From assembly GCA_900759445.1 (NCBI GenBank), contig CAAEVH010000012.1, positions 1 through 60,651 on the forward strand: a DNA stretch of 60,651 nucleotides, read 5' to 3'. Source of the stretch: an uncultured Raoultella sp. (GTDB lineage Bacteria; Pseudomonadota; Gammaproteobacteria; Enterobacterales; Enterobacteriaceae). A program made the translations under genes and the position numbers. Positions 51,554-60,615 of the stretch are shown piece after piece. Positions within the stretch are counted from its first letter, which is position 1, and each line of letters starts with the position of its first letter. Below the pieces are notes generated by a model that worked only from the letters and a program-made list of their open reading frames with translations, did no database searches and was not told the origin of the DNA.

Positions 51554-52504
51554 TTAATTAATGGCATTCGGCAATACGTTACCGGAGAAATAAGCGGTGA
51601 CGTTTGCAAAAACCACTTCGCTCATTTTCTGTCGGGTTTCATGGGTGGCGCTGGCCACGTGCGGTTGCAACACCACATTATCCAGCGCGATCAATGCTGC
51701 CGGGACATGAGGCTCATCTTCAAAAACGTCGAGGGCAGCGCCGGCGATAACACCGTTTTGTAACGCCTGAATCAACGCCTTTTCATCCACCAGCGAACCG
51801 CGAGCGATATTAATCAGCCACGCATGTTTCGGCATGACGTTGAAGACTGAAAAATCGATCAGCCCGCGGTTTGCTTCACCGCCGGAGGCGGCAAGCACCA
51901 GAAAATCACTCTCATGGGCCAGGGTATGCAGATCGGCGCACCACTGGTAATCCAGCCCCGGAACCGGTTTACGGTCATGGTAAAGCACCTGCATATCGAA
52001 ACCGCGGGCGCGGCGGGCAATCGCCTGACCAATATTGCCCATCCCCAGCAGGCCGATACGTTTACCGCTCACCTGGGTGGCCAGCGGCATGCCCCCCTTC
52101 TCCCAGCGGCCTTCTCGTACAAAACGATCGCCCTGACACAGATTGCGGGAACCGGCCAGCAGCAGCCCCATTGCCAGGTCCGCCACGTCGTTAGTCAGCA
52201 CGCCGGAAGTGATGGAAACCTGAATCTGCCGGGAGCGAACATACTCTAAATCCACCGCATCGGTGCCCACGCCGAAAATGGCAATCAGACCCACGTGCGG
52301 CAGCAGTTCGAGGACGTTGTTCTGCACTCCGATATCCCCTCGGGTGACAACGGCTGCAATATTCTCTCCCTGCTCACGCAGAAAACCGATGGGATCCTCC
52401 TGCTCGTACAGACGCAGCAGCGGGAAGTCGGCCGCCAGCTGTTCCTGCAAGGCATCAATAACGGGGGCCACTAAGAGGATGGCGCGGGTAATAGTACTCT
52501 TCAT
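51554..52504 (-). CDS. D-isomer-specific 2-hydroxyacid dehydrogenase (keto-acid reductase)
   Basis: Cytoplasmic NAD(P)H-dependent reductase of the GhrB/TkrA group. ATG 52504, with AGGTGA upstream, gives 316 residues; an earlier ATG adds 15 residues without a better site. The Rossmann motif is G-M-G-N-I-G at 154-159, and the catalytic set is R235 (N-I-A-R-G-S), E264 (F-E-D-E-P) and H282 (Q-P-H-V). Family members reduce glyoxylate, hydroxypyruvate, 2-ketogluconate or 2,5-diketogluconate. In this cluster a 2-keto-sugar-acid reductase would feed idnO or the gluconokinase. A CRP-like site lies 68 bp upstream of the start. Confidence 0.85.
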   Translation of the reverse strand: MKSTITRAILLVAPVIDALQEQLAADFPLLRLYEQEDPIGFLREQGENIAAVVTRGDIGVQNNVLELLPHVGLIAIFGVGTDAVDLEYVRSRQIQVSITSGVLTNDVADLAMGLLLAGSRNLCQGDRFVREGRWEKGGMPLATQVSGKRIGLLGMGNIGQAIARRARGFDMQVLYHDRKPVPGLDYQWCADLHTLAHESDFLVLAASGGEANRGLIDFSVFNVMPKHAWLINIARGSLVDEKALIQALQNGVIAGAALDVFEDEPHVPAALIALDNVVLQPHVASATHETRQKMSEVVFANVTAYFSGNVLPNAIN

Positions 52505-52571
52505 CAGATCACCTGTTTGACGGTTCATTACGACGGTAGCCACTATCAAACGGTTTTTTAGCCGAACGTTT

Positions 52572-52587
52572 TGCGATCTGCATCACG
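52572..52587 (-). promoter_or_regulatory. CRP-like site upstream of the dehydrogenase-transporter operon
   Basis: TGCGATCTGCATCACG matches eight of ten bases of the TGTGA-N6-TCACA consensus. A GTTACG motif follows at 52610-52615. It predicts catabolite control of the sugar-acid genes. Confidence 0.55.
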
Positions 52588-52714
52588 CTGAATCGTGTTA
52601 AAAATTGCTGTTACGGTGTCCGTGATCGCTAAGACAAAAACCCGGTTTTACGCGGGGACAAGCGACGAAGCGTTAACGTTCTGCTAACAGGGCTGCGCCG
52701 CCGTTCAGGCAGGA

Positions 52715-53707
52715 TTAAATGGTTTCGCCCATCGACAGGCGATAGTGCAGATCGACTTTCTCTATGGTTGGTAGTCCTTTGATTTTCTTAATTAAAATCT
52801 CAGTGGCCACCTTACCCATTTCATAACGTGGGGTCAGAACGCTTGCCAGCCGCGGGGTGACGATCTGGCCAATCTCCAGACCATGAAAACCGGCGATCGC
52901 CAGCTCCTGCGGCACCGCGATACCCGATGCAAGGCACTCCTGTAACACGCCCACCGCCAGGTCATCATTAGTGCAGAGAATCCCGTCCATAGCGGCGTAC
53001 ATCTGTCGCGCCAGATTCATCATGCCGGTGCCAATCGACACCGACGACACCTTATTGGGGGCAATGCGCCCCGTCGGCAGTCCGGCATTCTCCATCGCCT
53101 GACAATAGCCGGCGTAGCGCTGCTCATCGCGGACATCGGACATCGACCCAAAATAGATAATGTGCCGCTTGCCGCTCGCCAGCAGCATCGTGGTCATGTC
53201 AAAACCGGCTTTGAAGTTGTCAAACCCGACGTTGATTCGCCCCGGGTTCTCCGCCAGTCCCATCACCTCCGCGATCGGGATTTTCGCCGCATTGAGGTAT
53301 TTGTCCGCCCGCAGCGTATGGAGCGACTCAGTCAGCAGCAAGCCTTTGACATGAAAGGCCAGTACGGCGGCAATCTGCTCCTCTTCACGCTGGCGGTCGT
53401 AATCGTAATTGACCACCAGCGTCTGATAGCCATGAGCCGCGGTCACCGACTCGATGCCGGCCAGCAGGTCGGCGAAGATTTGATTATGAAAAGAGGGGAT
53501 CAGCACGCCGATGCGCGGGACGGCGACGCTGGTCATCGCCGGATTGTCGGGATCGGGCTCGTAACCAATTTCCGCAATCACGCTGGCGATACGCTCCGCC
53601 GTCTCCGGTTTTACTTTATCCGGCGTACGTAAATAGCGGCTGACGGTCATTTTGGTTACGCCAGCCAGCGCTGCAATATCATTGAGCGTAATGCGTTGTG
53701 CTTTCAT
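52715..53707 (-). CDS. LacI-family regulator, IdnR/GntR type
   Basis: The 330 residues resemble E. coli IdnR (332 residues). The N-terminal helix-turn-helix reads L-N-D-I-A-A-L-A-G-V-T-K-M-T-V-S-R-Y-L-R. The effector domain carries I-G-V-L-I-P-S-F-H-N-Q-I-F-A-D-L-L-A-G-I-E-S-V and C-T-N-D-D-L-A, and ends near A-G-F-H-G-L-E-I-G. These features are shared with the gluconate/idonate regulators, so a gluconate-type inducer is likely. It lies between two operons, divergent from idnO, and probably controls both. GTTACG-type repeats in the divergent region are candidate operators. Confidence 0.88.
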   Translation of the reverse strand: MKAQRITLNDIAALAGVTKMTVSRYLRTPDKVKPETAERIASVIAEIGYEPDPDNPAMTSVAVPRIGVLIPSFHNQIFADLLAGIESVTAAHGYQTLVVNYDYDRQREEEQIAAVLAFHVKGLLLTESLHTLRADKYLNAAKIPIAEVMGLAENPGRINVGFDNFKAGFDMTTMLLASGKRHIIYFGSMSDVRDEQRYAGYCQAMENAGLPTGRIAPNKVSSVSIGTGMMNLARQMYAAMDGILCTNDDLAVGVLQECLASGIAVPQELAIAGFHGLEIGQIVTPRLASVLTPRYEMGKVATEILIKKIKGLPTIEKVDLHYRLSMGETI

Positions 53708-53825
53708 CTATCGACCCGTCAAATACATCCACTGCATCAGGCCATTATGCCTGCCGCTGAAGAAAAAGAGAATCGAACCCTTCCCCCGTTAACCCCTTGA
53801 GCAGCGGTAATTTCCACGCGGCTTC

Positions 53826-53877
53826 ACGTTTAACGTAACCCCTTTTCGTAACACTATTTTGAGTGATCTCCATCACA
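53826..53877. promoter_or_regulatory. CRP site and candidate repressor repeats before idnO
   Basis: AGTGATCTCCATCACA (53862-53877) is a strong CRP site. Beside it are the palindrome ACGTTTAACGT (53826-53836) and two direct CGTAAC repeats with a 13-bp period (53834-53839 and 53847-53852). The latter resemble TGTTAC half-sites used by GntR/IdnR regulators. The region separates the divergent regulator and idnO. Confidence 0.65.
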
Positions 53878-53994
53878 GATTTAAGCGGCGAAAATCCGTG
53901 ATATAGAGCACAGGTTGTTGCGGTTTGTTTTTTGCCAGTCAGGAATTAAAACGCCCAGCATCATTTATATTCAGCCGTTAATCAGGATATCAAG

Positions 53995-54759
53995 ATGAAA
54001 GATCTTTTCAGCTTACAAGGCAAACGTATTTTAATTACTGGCGCAGGACAAGGCATTGGTTTTGTCATGGCGCAAGGCCTTGCACAATATGGCGCAGAAA
54101 TTATTATCAACGATATTTCAGCGTCCCGGGCAGATGATGCGGTGATGAAATTACGTGATGAAGGTGCGATTGCCCATTCGGCCGTATTTAATGTGACCGA
54201 TGCCGATGCGGTCGAAAATGCGATTGCTAAAATCGAAGAAGAAACCGGCGCTATTGATGTGTTATTCAATAATGCAGGTATTCAGCGACGCCATCCGTTT
54301 ACCGAATTTCCGGTCCAGGAGTGGAATGATGTTATTTCCGTTAACCAGACCGCGGTATTTCTGGTTTCGCAGGCCGTGGCTAAACGCATGGTCAGCCGTC
54401 AGCGCGGAAAAATCGTCAATATCTGTTCCATGCAGAGCGAGCTGGGACGCGACACCATTACGCCTTATGCCGCCGCCAAAGGGGCGGTCAAAATGCTGAC
54501 CCGCGGCATGTGCGTCGAGCTGGCGCGCTATAACATTCAGGTCAACGGTATCGCACCGGGCTACTTTAAAACCGCCATGACCCAGGCACTGGTGGACGAT
54601 CGCGCCTTTACCGACTGGTTGTGCAAACGCACGCCTGCCAACCGCTGGGGCGATCCGCAAGAGCTGGTCGGTGCGGCGGTGTTCCTCTCCTCCAGAGCAT
54701 CCGATTTCGTCAATGGTCATCTGTTGTTTGTCGACGGCGGCATGCTGGTTGCCGTCTGA
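53995..54759 (+). CDS. idnO: 5-keto-D-gluconate 5-reductase (gluconate 5-dehydrogenase)
   Basis: Short-chain dehydrogenase that reduces 5-ketogluconate to D-gluconate with NADPH. The 254 residues equal E. coli IdnO, which it resembles along its whole length. The cofactor motif is T-G-A-G-Q-G-I-G (15-22), N-N-A-G is at 92-95, and the catalytic set is S145 or S148 with Y158 and K162 (Y-x-x-x-K). The C-terminus F-V-D-G-G-M-L-V-A-V is that of IdnO. It is the first gene of a three-gene operon, 14 bp before the gluconokinase gene, and divergent from the IdnR-like regulator. Confidence 0.92.
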   Translation: MKDLFSLQGKRILITGAGQGIGFVMAQGLAQYGAEIIINDISASRADDAVMKLRDEGAIAHSAVFNVTDADAVENAIAKIEEETGAIDVLFNNAGIQRRHPFTEFPVQEWNDVISVNQTAVFLVSQAVAKRMVSRQRGKIVNICSMQSELGRDTITPYAAAKGAVKMLTRGMCVELARYNIQVNGIAPGYFKTAMTQALVDDRAFTDWLCKRTPANRWGDPQELVGAAVFLSSRASDFVNGHLLFVDGGMLVAV

Positions 54760-54773
54760 TTAAGGAGCGCATT

Positions 54774-55304
54774 ATGGCAGGGCAATGCATTATTTTGATG
54801 GGCGTCTCAGGCACCGGCAAAACCACCGTCGGGCAGGCGCTGGCCCAGGCGCTTGGCGCGAAGTTCATCGATGGCGACGATCTGCATCCACGGCAGAATA
54901 TTGTCAAAATGGCCGCCAGCCAGCCGCTCGATGATGACGATCGCCGGCCCTGGCTGGAGCGGATTGCCGACGTGATTTTCAGCCTGGAGCAAAAGAATGA
55001 ATCCGGCGTGCTGGTCTGCTCGGCGCTGAAAAAACGCTATCGCGACCGTCTGCGTGAAGGCAGCGACAACCTGCGTTTTCTGTGGCTGACCGGCGACTAT
55101 GAGTGCATTCTGCAGCGGATGCAGCAGCGTAAAGGCCACTTTATGCCGGAAGCGCTGCTGCGCAGCCAGTTTGCCGCCCTGGAGACACCGGACGCCAGCG
55201 AGGGTGATATCATCGCCGTTGATGTCGCCCCCGACGTCGCCACCATCGTGGCGCAATCGCTCACCTTACTTACGCCTCAACCAGCACAGGGAGTTCCGGT
55301 ATGA
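54774..55304 (+). CDS. idnK: Gluconokinase (IdnK/GntK family)
   Basis: Phosphorylates D-gluconate to 6-phosphogluconate, which enters the Entner-Doudoroff and pentose phosphate routes. ATG 54774, preceded by AAGGAG, gives 176 residues; a longer frame upstream overlaps idnO and has no site. The P-loop is G-V-S-G-T-G-K-T-T (10-18). The family segments F-I-D-G-D-D-L-H-P, D-D-D-R-R-P-W-L and C-S-A-L-K-K-R-Y-R-D are present. The wording of these motifs is closer to IdnK than to GntK. The stop overlaps the next gene by 4 bp. Confidence 0.92.
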   Translation: MAGQCIILMGVSGTGKTTVGQALAQALGAKFIDGDDLHPRQNIVKMAASQPLDDDDRRPWLERIADVIFSLEQKNESGVLVCSALKKRYRDRLREGSDNLRFLWLTGDYECILQRMQQRKGHFMPEALLRSQFAALETPDASEGDIIAVDVAPDVATIVAQSLTLLTPQPAQGVPV

Positions 55305-55768
55305 TTATCGATACCTTAAGCGCCGCCGCCAAAAATGCGTTCTATCCAGCGGTGATTAAAAAAGCGCTTCAGGCCGTTGCGCAGCAGGATCCCCACACCC
55401 TGCCTCCGGGCAAATATACGGTCGATGGCGATAACCTGTTCTTTACCGTCGTCGAGGGCCAGACGCGCCCGCTGTCGGAGCAGCGCCCGGAATTTCATCG
55501 TCAGTATATTGATATTCATATTGTCCTGGCAGGGGTGGAGATTATCGGCGCCGGCAATAAAGGCCTGGTGATCGTCCCGGACGGCCCGTTTAAAGAGGCG
55601 CACGATATTGGCTTTTGTGAAAAGATCGGCAGCGAAACGCTGATTCATCTGCATCCGGAAGAGCTGGCCATTTTGTTTCCGGGCGAACTGCACCGTCCGA
55701 TGGGCGCGATGGATGCCGGCGCGCCGCTGCGCAAAATTATCGTTAAGATAGATAACGCTCTGCTGTAG
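55301..55768 (+). CDS. YhcH/YjgK/YiaL family protein
   Basis: Cupin-like beta-sandwich protein of 155 residues from a family often found in sialic-acid, ascorbate/gulonate and other sugar-acid operons. Its biochemical role is not firmly known; an anomerase or sugar-processing role has been proposed for some members. Family features seen are G-K-Y-x-V-D-G-D-N, the R-P-E-F-H-R-Q-Y-I-D-I-H metal-site segment, and F-P-G-E-L-H-R-P. It is coupled to the gluconokinase gene by a 4-bp overlap, so it is part of the sugar-acid pathway. Confidence 0.88.
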   Translation: MIIDTLSAAAKNAFYPAVIKKALQAVAQQDPHTLPPGKYTVDGDNLFFTVVEGQTRPLSEQRPEFHRQYIDIHIVLAGVEIIGAGNKGLVIVPDGPFKEAHDIGFCEKIGSETLIHLHPEELAILFPGELHRPMGAMDAGAPLRKIIVKIDNALL

Positions 55769-55785
55769 CTGTCCCGCCGTACTCA

Positions 55786-55809
55786 GCCCCACGAGATCCT
55801 TCGCGGGGC
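55786..55809. terminator. Hairpin between convergent yhcH-type gene and lipoprotein gene
   Basis: GCCCCACGA and TCGCGGGGC form a 9-bp stem with one A-C mismatch and a 6-nt loop in the 53-bp gap. It has no T-run. Confidence 0.45.
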
Positions 55810-55821
55810 CCCGGATAACCG

Positions 55822-56055
55822 TTAGTTATCCAGTTCGTCCATCGACTTCACCTGATCGCGATTGATCTGTTCAGTCCGGCCGGTTTCCGCATTTTTGTAT
55901 GACACCATACCGGTGTCATCATCCACCTGCGGCTTACCATCAGTGACGATCGTTTTACCGTCGGTCGTTTTCAGCGACTGGTTCGATGAACAGCCCGCCA
56001 CAAACACCATTGCCGTCGCCGCCAGCGCGGATGCCATCAGAATTTTGTTCCGCAT
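55822..56055 (-). CDS. Small lipoprotein, YgdI/YgdR family
   Basis: ATG 56055, with a consensus AGGAGG site, gives 77 residues; an in-frame ATG upstream would swallow that site. The lipobox V-A-G-C places the lipidated cysteine at residue 22 after a basic and hydrophobic signal peptide. The mature part is a single SH3-like YgdI/YgdR (DUF903) domain with T-T-D-G-K-T-I-V-T-D-G-K-P and the acidic D-D-D-T-G-M-V-S-Y. Function is unknown; related proteins are often outer-membrane attached and stress-linked. It stands alone between the sugar-acid operon and carB. Confidence 0.9.
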   Translation of the reverse strand: MRNKILMASALAATAMVFVAGCSSNQSLKTTDGKTIVTDGKPQVDDDTGMVSYKNAETGRTEQINRDQVKSMDELDN

Positions 56056-56160
56056 TGTATCCTCCTGTCTTTCCGTCAATTGATATCATTATGATGCTAA
56101 CTATAGTTAGCCTCACCAGACGGGCAGTGAAAAGCAGAACTCTCCGAAGATGGCGCGGAT

Positions 56161-56190
56161 AAAAAAAAGGCCGACGATTTCTCGTCAGCC
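56161..56190 (-). terminator. Intrinsic terminator of carAB
   Basis: On the minus strand GGCTGACGA, a GAAA loop and TCGTCGGCC form a 9-bp stem with one G-T pair, followed by eight T. It starts 36 bp after the carB stop. Confidence 0.9.
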
Positions 56191-56225
56191 CTTGTTGTTC
56201 CGCGACCCGGTATTAACGAGGCGGC

Positions 56226-59200
56226 TTACTTTTTAATTTGCGCGTGCATTTCCTGAACCGAGGTCACTTTCTCGATGGCGTTAGCGTTGAGCGCCATCGC
56301 CGTGGCGAAACCGCCGTTCAGGGTGGTGTCGTAATGCACTTTGTACTGCAGGGCGCTGCGGCGAATCAGCTTGGAGTCTTCAATCGCCTGACGACCTTCG
56401 GTGGTGTTGATGATGTAGGTGTATTCGCCATTCTTGATACGGTCCTGAATGTGCGGACGACCTTCATGCACCTTGTTCACCAGACGTGGGTTGATCCCCG
56501 CCTCACCCAGCACAATCGCGGTACCGTGAGTCGCATCCAGTTCGAAGCCGAACTTCAGCAGTTTCGCCGCCAGGTCAACAACACGCTCTTTGTCGCCTTC
56601 ACGAACGGAGAGCAGCGCGCGCCCCTGTTTTTTCATCGTGGAGCTGCTGCCGAGCTGCGCTTTAGCGAACGCTTCGGCAAAAGTACGGCCCACGCCCATC
56701 ACTTCCCCGGTAGAGCGCATTTCTGGCCCTAACAGCGGGTCAACGCCCGGGAATTTGTTGAACGGCAGCACTACTTCTTTCACCGAGTAGTACGGCGGGA
56801 TAATTTCTTTGGTTACGCCCTGCTGTGCCAGAGTCTGGCCAGCCATCACGCGCGCCGCGACTTTGGCCAGCGGGACGCCGGTGGCTTTCGAGACGAACGG
56901 GACGGTACGCGCCGCACGAGGGTTCACTTCAATCAGGTACACTTCATTGTTTTTCACCGCGAACTGGACGTTCATCAGGCCACGGACCTGCAGTTCAAAG
57001 GCCAGCTTCTGTACCTGCTCACGCATCACATCCTGAATTTCCTTGCTCAGGGTGTAGGCCGGCAGAGAACATGCGGAGTCGCCCGAGTGCACGCCCGCCT
57101 GTTCGATGTGCTCCATGATGCCACCAATCAGCACCATTTCGCCGTCGCAGATAGCATCAACGTCGACCTCGACCGCATCGTCAAGGAAGCGATCCAGCAG
57201 AACCGGTGCGTCGTTCGAGACGCTGACCGCGGTCTGGAAGTAGCGCTTCAGGTCGGCTTCGTCGTAGACGATTTCCATCGCCCGCCCGCCCAGGACGTAG
57301 GACGGGCGCACCACCAGTGGGTAGCCAATCTCTTTCGCCTTCTCAACGGCCATCTCAATGGTCGTTACGGTCGCGTTCGCCGGCTGTTTCAGCTTCAGAC
57401 GGTCAACCGCCTGCTGGAAACGTTCACGGTCTTCGGCACGGTCAATCGCATCCGGGCTGGTACCGATAACCGGTACGCCAGCCGCTTCCAGCGCACGCGC
57501 CAGTTTCAGCGGCGTCTGGCCGCCATACTGGACGATAACGCCCTTCGGCTTCTCGATGCGGACGATTTCCAGCACGTCTTCCAGCGTCACCGGCTCAAAG
57601 TACAGACGGTCGGAGGTGTCGTAGTCGGTAGAGACGGTTTCCGGGTTACAGTTAACCATAATGGTCTCGTAACCGTCTTCGCGCAGCGCCAGCGAAGCAT
57701 GTACGCAGCAGTAGTCAAATTCGATACCCTGGCCGATACGGTTCGGGCCGCCGCCGAGGACCATGATTTTATCGCGGTCAACGGACGGGTTCGCTTCACA
57801 CTCGTCTTCATAGGTGGAGTACATATAGGCGGTATCGGTGGCGAATTCCGCCGCGCAGGTATCCACACGCTTGTAGACCGGGTGCAGGTTGTACTGGTCG
57901 CGCAGCTTGCGGATTTCGCCTTCACGAACGCCCGCCAGTTTGGCCAGACGCGCGTCGGCAAAGCCTTTGCGCTTCAGCTGGCGCAGGAAGTCAGGCGTCA
58001 GACCGGTGATGCCGAGGTCAGCCACTTTCTCTTCCAGACGGACCAGCTCTTCAATTTGTACCAGGAACCAGCGGTCGATGTTGGTCAGGTTGAAGACGCC
58101 GTCCACGGACAGCCCCGCGCGGAACGCATCGGCGATGTACCAGATACGCTCGGCGCCGGCATCTTTCAGCTCACGGCGAATTTTGGTCAGCGCTTCCGGG
58201 TCGTCGAGACTGACTTTCGGGTCGAAACCGGTAGCCCCCACTTCCAGGCCGCGCAGCGCTTTCTGCAGGGATTCCTGCTGGGTGCGGCCAATCGCCATCA
58301 CTTCGCCCACGGATTTCATCTGAGTAGTCAGACGGTCGTTAGCGCCAACGAATTTTTCGAAGTTGAAGCGGGGAATCTTGGTCACGACATAGTCGATGGA
58401 CGGTTCGAACGAGGCCGGCGTACGGCCACCGGTGATGTCGTTCATCAGCTCATCGAGGGTGTAGCCGACCGCCAGCTTGGCCGCCACTTTGGCAATCGGG
58501 AAACCGGTCGCTTTCGATGCCAGCGCGGAGGAGCGTGATACGCGCGGGTTCATTTCGATAACAATCAGACGGCCGTCTTTCGGGTTAACGGAGAACTGAA
58601 CGTTAGAGCCCCCGGTTTCCACGCCAATTTCACGCAGCACCGCCATCGATGCATTACGCATCACCTGGTATTCTTTATCGGTCAGGGTTTGCGCCGGCGC
58701 GACGGTAATGGAATCGCCGGTGTGGATCCCCATGGCGTCGAAGTTTTCGATCGAGCAGACGATGATGCAGTTATCGTTCTTATCACGCACCACTTCCATT
58801 TCGTACTCTTTCCAGCCGATCAGCGATTCATCAATCAGCAGTTCGTTGGTCGGAGAGAGGTCCAGCCCGCGGGCACAAATTTCTTCGAACTCTTCACGGT
58901 TGTAAGCGATACCGCCGCCGGTGCCGCCCATGGTGAAAGACGGACGGATGATGCATGGGTAGCCCACGTCTGCGGCCACCGCCAGCGCTTCTTCCATGGT
59001 GTGCGCAATGCCGGAACGCGCGGTATCCAGACCGATTTTCTTCATTGCCACATCGAAGCGACGGCGGTCTTCCGCTTTATCAATCGCGTCAGCGGTAGCG
59101 CCGATCATGGTGACGCCGAATTCGGCCAGCACGCCCTGACGTTCCAGCTCCAGCGCGCAGTTCAGCGCCGTCTGACCGCCCATGGTCGGCAGTACCGCAT

Positions 59201-59450
59201 CCGGACGCTCTTTTTCGATAATTTTGCGCACGACTTCCCAGTGAATCGGCTCAATATAGGTCGCATCGGCCATTTCCGGGTCGGTCATGATGGTGGCCGG
59301 GTTGGAGTTCACCAGAATGACACGGTAACCTTCTTCGCGCAGGGCCTTACAGGCCTGAGCGCCAGAGTAGTCAAATTCGCAAGCCTGGCCGATAACGATC
59401 GGGCCAGCGCCAAGAATCAGGATGCTTTTTATGTCTGTACGTTTTGGCAT
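56226..59450 (-). CDS. carB: Carbamoyl-phosphate synthase, large subunit
   Basis: Makes carbamoyl phosphate from ammonia, bicarbonate and two ATP for arginine and pyrimidine synthesis. ATG 59450 (M-P-K-R-T-D-I-K-S) gives 1074 residues (E. coli has 1073); an ATG 15 codons upstream lies in the carA-carB gap before a poorer site. Two homologous halves each hold an ATP-grasp domain, with G-G-T-G-G-G-I-A in the first and N-P-R-x-S-R-S-S or N-P-R-A-A-R-T in the catalytic cores. The C-terminal regulatory domain (from about residue 936) binds UMP, IMP and ornithine. It lies 16 bp after carA. Confidence 0.98.
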   Translation of the reverse strand: MPKRTDIKSILILGAGPIVIGQACEFDYSGAQACKALREEGYRVILVNSNPATIMTDPEMADATYIEPIHWEVVRKIIEKERPDAVLPTMGGQTALNCALELERQGVLAEFGVTMIGATADAIDKAEDRRRFDVAMKKIGLDTARSGIAHTMEEALAVAADVGYPCIIRPSFTMGGTGGGIAYNREEFEEICARGLDLSPTNELLIDESLIGWKEYEMEVVRDKNDNCIIVCSIENFDAMGIHTGDSITVAPAQTLTDKEYQVMRNASMAVLREIGVETGGSNVQFSVNPKDGRLIVIEMNPRVSRSSALASKATGFPIAKVAAKLAVGYTLDELMNDITGGRTPASFEPSIDYVVTKIPRFNFEKFVGANDRLTTQMKSVGEVMAIGRTQQESLQKALRGLEVGATGFDPKVSLDDPEALTKIRRELKDAGAERIWYIADAFRAGLSVDGVFNLTNIDRWFLVQIEELVRLEEKVADLGITGLTPDFLRQLKRKGFADARLAKLAGVREGEIRKLRDQYNLHPVYKRVDTCAAEFATDTAYMYSTYEDECEANPSVDRDKIMVLGGGPNRIGQGIEFDYCCVHASLALREDGYETIMVNCNPETVSTDYDTSDRLYFEPVTLEDVLEIVRIEKPKGVIVQYGGQTPLKLARALEAAGVPVIGTSPDAIDRAEDRERFQQAVDRLKLKQPANATVTTIEMAVEKAKEIGYPLVVRPSYVLGGRAMEIVYDEADLKRYFQTAVSVSNDAPVLLDRFLDDAVEVDVDAICDGEMVLIGGIMEHIEQAGVHSGDSACSLPAYTLSKEIQDVMREQVQKLAFELQVRGLMNVQFAVKNNEVYLIEVNPRAARTVPFVSKATGVPLAKVAARVMAGQTLAQQGVTKEIIPPYYSVKEVVLPFNKFPGVDPLLGPEMRSTGEVMGVGRTFAEAFAKAQLGSSSTMKKQGRALLSVREGDKERVVDLAAKLLKFGFELDATHGTAIVLGEAGINPRLVNKVHEGRPHIQDRIKNGEYTYIINTTEGRQAIEDSKLIRRSALQYKVHYDTTLNGGFATAMALNANAIEKVTSVQEMHAQIKK

Positions 59451-59466
59451 GGCTCTTTTCTCCTGA

Positions 59467-60615
59467 TTATTTCGCGGACTGGCGGTACTGCTCAATTAAT
59501 GCAATAAAATGGTCGAACAACGGCGCGGCATCGTGCGGGCCTGGGCTCGCTTCCGGGTGGCCCTGGAAGCTAAACGCCGGTTTGTCAGTGCGGTGGATGC
59601 CCTGCAGCGTCCCGTCGAACAGCGACTTGTGGGTCACGCGCAGGTTAGCCGGCATGGAGGCTTCGTCGACCGCAAAACCGTGGTTCTGGGCGGTAATCAT
59701 CACCACATTATTATCGATATCTTTAACCGGGTGGTTGCCGCCGTGGTGGCCGAACTTCATCTTAACGGTCTTCGCACCGCTCGCCAGCGCCAGCAGCTGA
59801 TGGCCGAGGCAGATGCCGAATACCGGAATATCGGTCTCGAGGAATTTCTCAATCGCGGTAATGGCGTAATCGCACGGCGCCGGGTCGCCAGGGCCGTTGG
59901 ACAGGAAGATACCGTCCGGATTCATCTTCAGCACCTCTTCGGCGGAGGTTTTCGCCGGCACCACCGTCAGGCGGCAGCCGCGGTCAACCAGCATGCGCAG
60001 AATGTTGCGTTTAGCGCCAAAATCGTAGGCCACAACGTGGAACGGCAGCTCGCTTTCCGCCTTCGCTTCCGGCAGGTCGCCCGCCAGCGTCCAGCTGCCT
60101 TGCGTCCAGCTGTAGGTTTCTGAAGTGGTGACTTCTTTCGCCAGGTCCATGCCGTTCAGGCCAGGGAACGCTTTGGCTTTTTCCAGCGCCAGCTGCGCAT
60201 CCAGGTTATCACCCACGATGATGCAGCCGTTCTGTGCGCCTTTTTCACGCAGCAAACGCGTCAGCTTACGGGTATCGATATCGGCAATCGCCACGATGTT
60301 ATGGCGCTTGAGGTAAGAAGAGAGGTCTTCGGTATTGCGGAAGTTGCTGGCAATCAGCGGCAGGTCGCGAATGACCAGACCCTGCGCATGTACCTGAGAA
60401 GATTCTTCATCGCTGTCGTTGGTGCCGACATTACCAATATGGGGATAAGTAAGAGTGACAATTTGGCGGGAATAGGAAGGATCAGTGAGGATTTCTTGAT
60501 AACCGGTCATTGAAGTATTGAAAACGACTTCCCCAACCGCCGTGCCCGTTGCCCCGATGGCCCGACCGTGAAACTGGGTTCCGTCTTCCAGAACCAATAG
60601 CGCTGACTTAATCAA
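59467..60615 (-). CDS. carA: Carbamoyl-phosphate synthase, small subunit (glutaminase)
   Basis: Class I glutamine amidotransferase that delivers ammonia to CarB. The start is taken as TTG 60615, preceded by GGAGGG. It gives 382 residues beginning I-K-S-A-L-L-V-L-E and is the unusual start used in E. coli. An ATG nine codons upstream would place the coding region over that ribosome-binding site. The catalytic C269 lies in F-G-I-C-L-G-H, and the His/Glu pair follows in Q-G-H-P-E-A. The carAB promoters and ArgR/PyrH-PepA control region are beyond the end of the window. Confidence 0.97.
   Translation of the reverse strand: MIKSALLVLEDGTQFHGRAIGATGTAVGEVVFNTSMTGYQEILTDPSYSRQIVTLTYPHIGNVGTNDSDEESSQVHAQGLVIRDLPLIASNFRNTEDLSSYLKRHNIVAIADIDTRKLTRLLREKGAQNGCIIVGDNLDAQLALEKAKAFPGLNGMDLAKEVTTSETYSWTQGSWTLAGDLPEAKAESELPFHVVAYDFGAKRNILRMLVDRGCRLTVVPAKTSAEEVLKMNPDGIFLSNGPGDPAPCDYAITAIEKFLETDIPVFGICLGHQLLALASGAKTVKMKFGHHGGNHPVKDIDNNVVMITAQNHGFAVDEASMPANLRVTHKSLFDGTLQGIHRTDKPAFSFQGHPEASPGPHDAAPLFDHFIALIEQYRQSAK

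Noticed and set aside
50177..55768. The island before carB as a prophage or integrative element
   Set aside because: No integrase, transposase, tRNA or flanking repeats were seen and base composition is like the backbone. It reads as a plain metabolic insertion.
57087..58538. 483-codon plus-strand open frame opposite carB
   Set aside because: Shadow of carB. The composition mirrors reverse-complemented carB codons and there is no ribosome-binding site.
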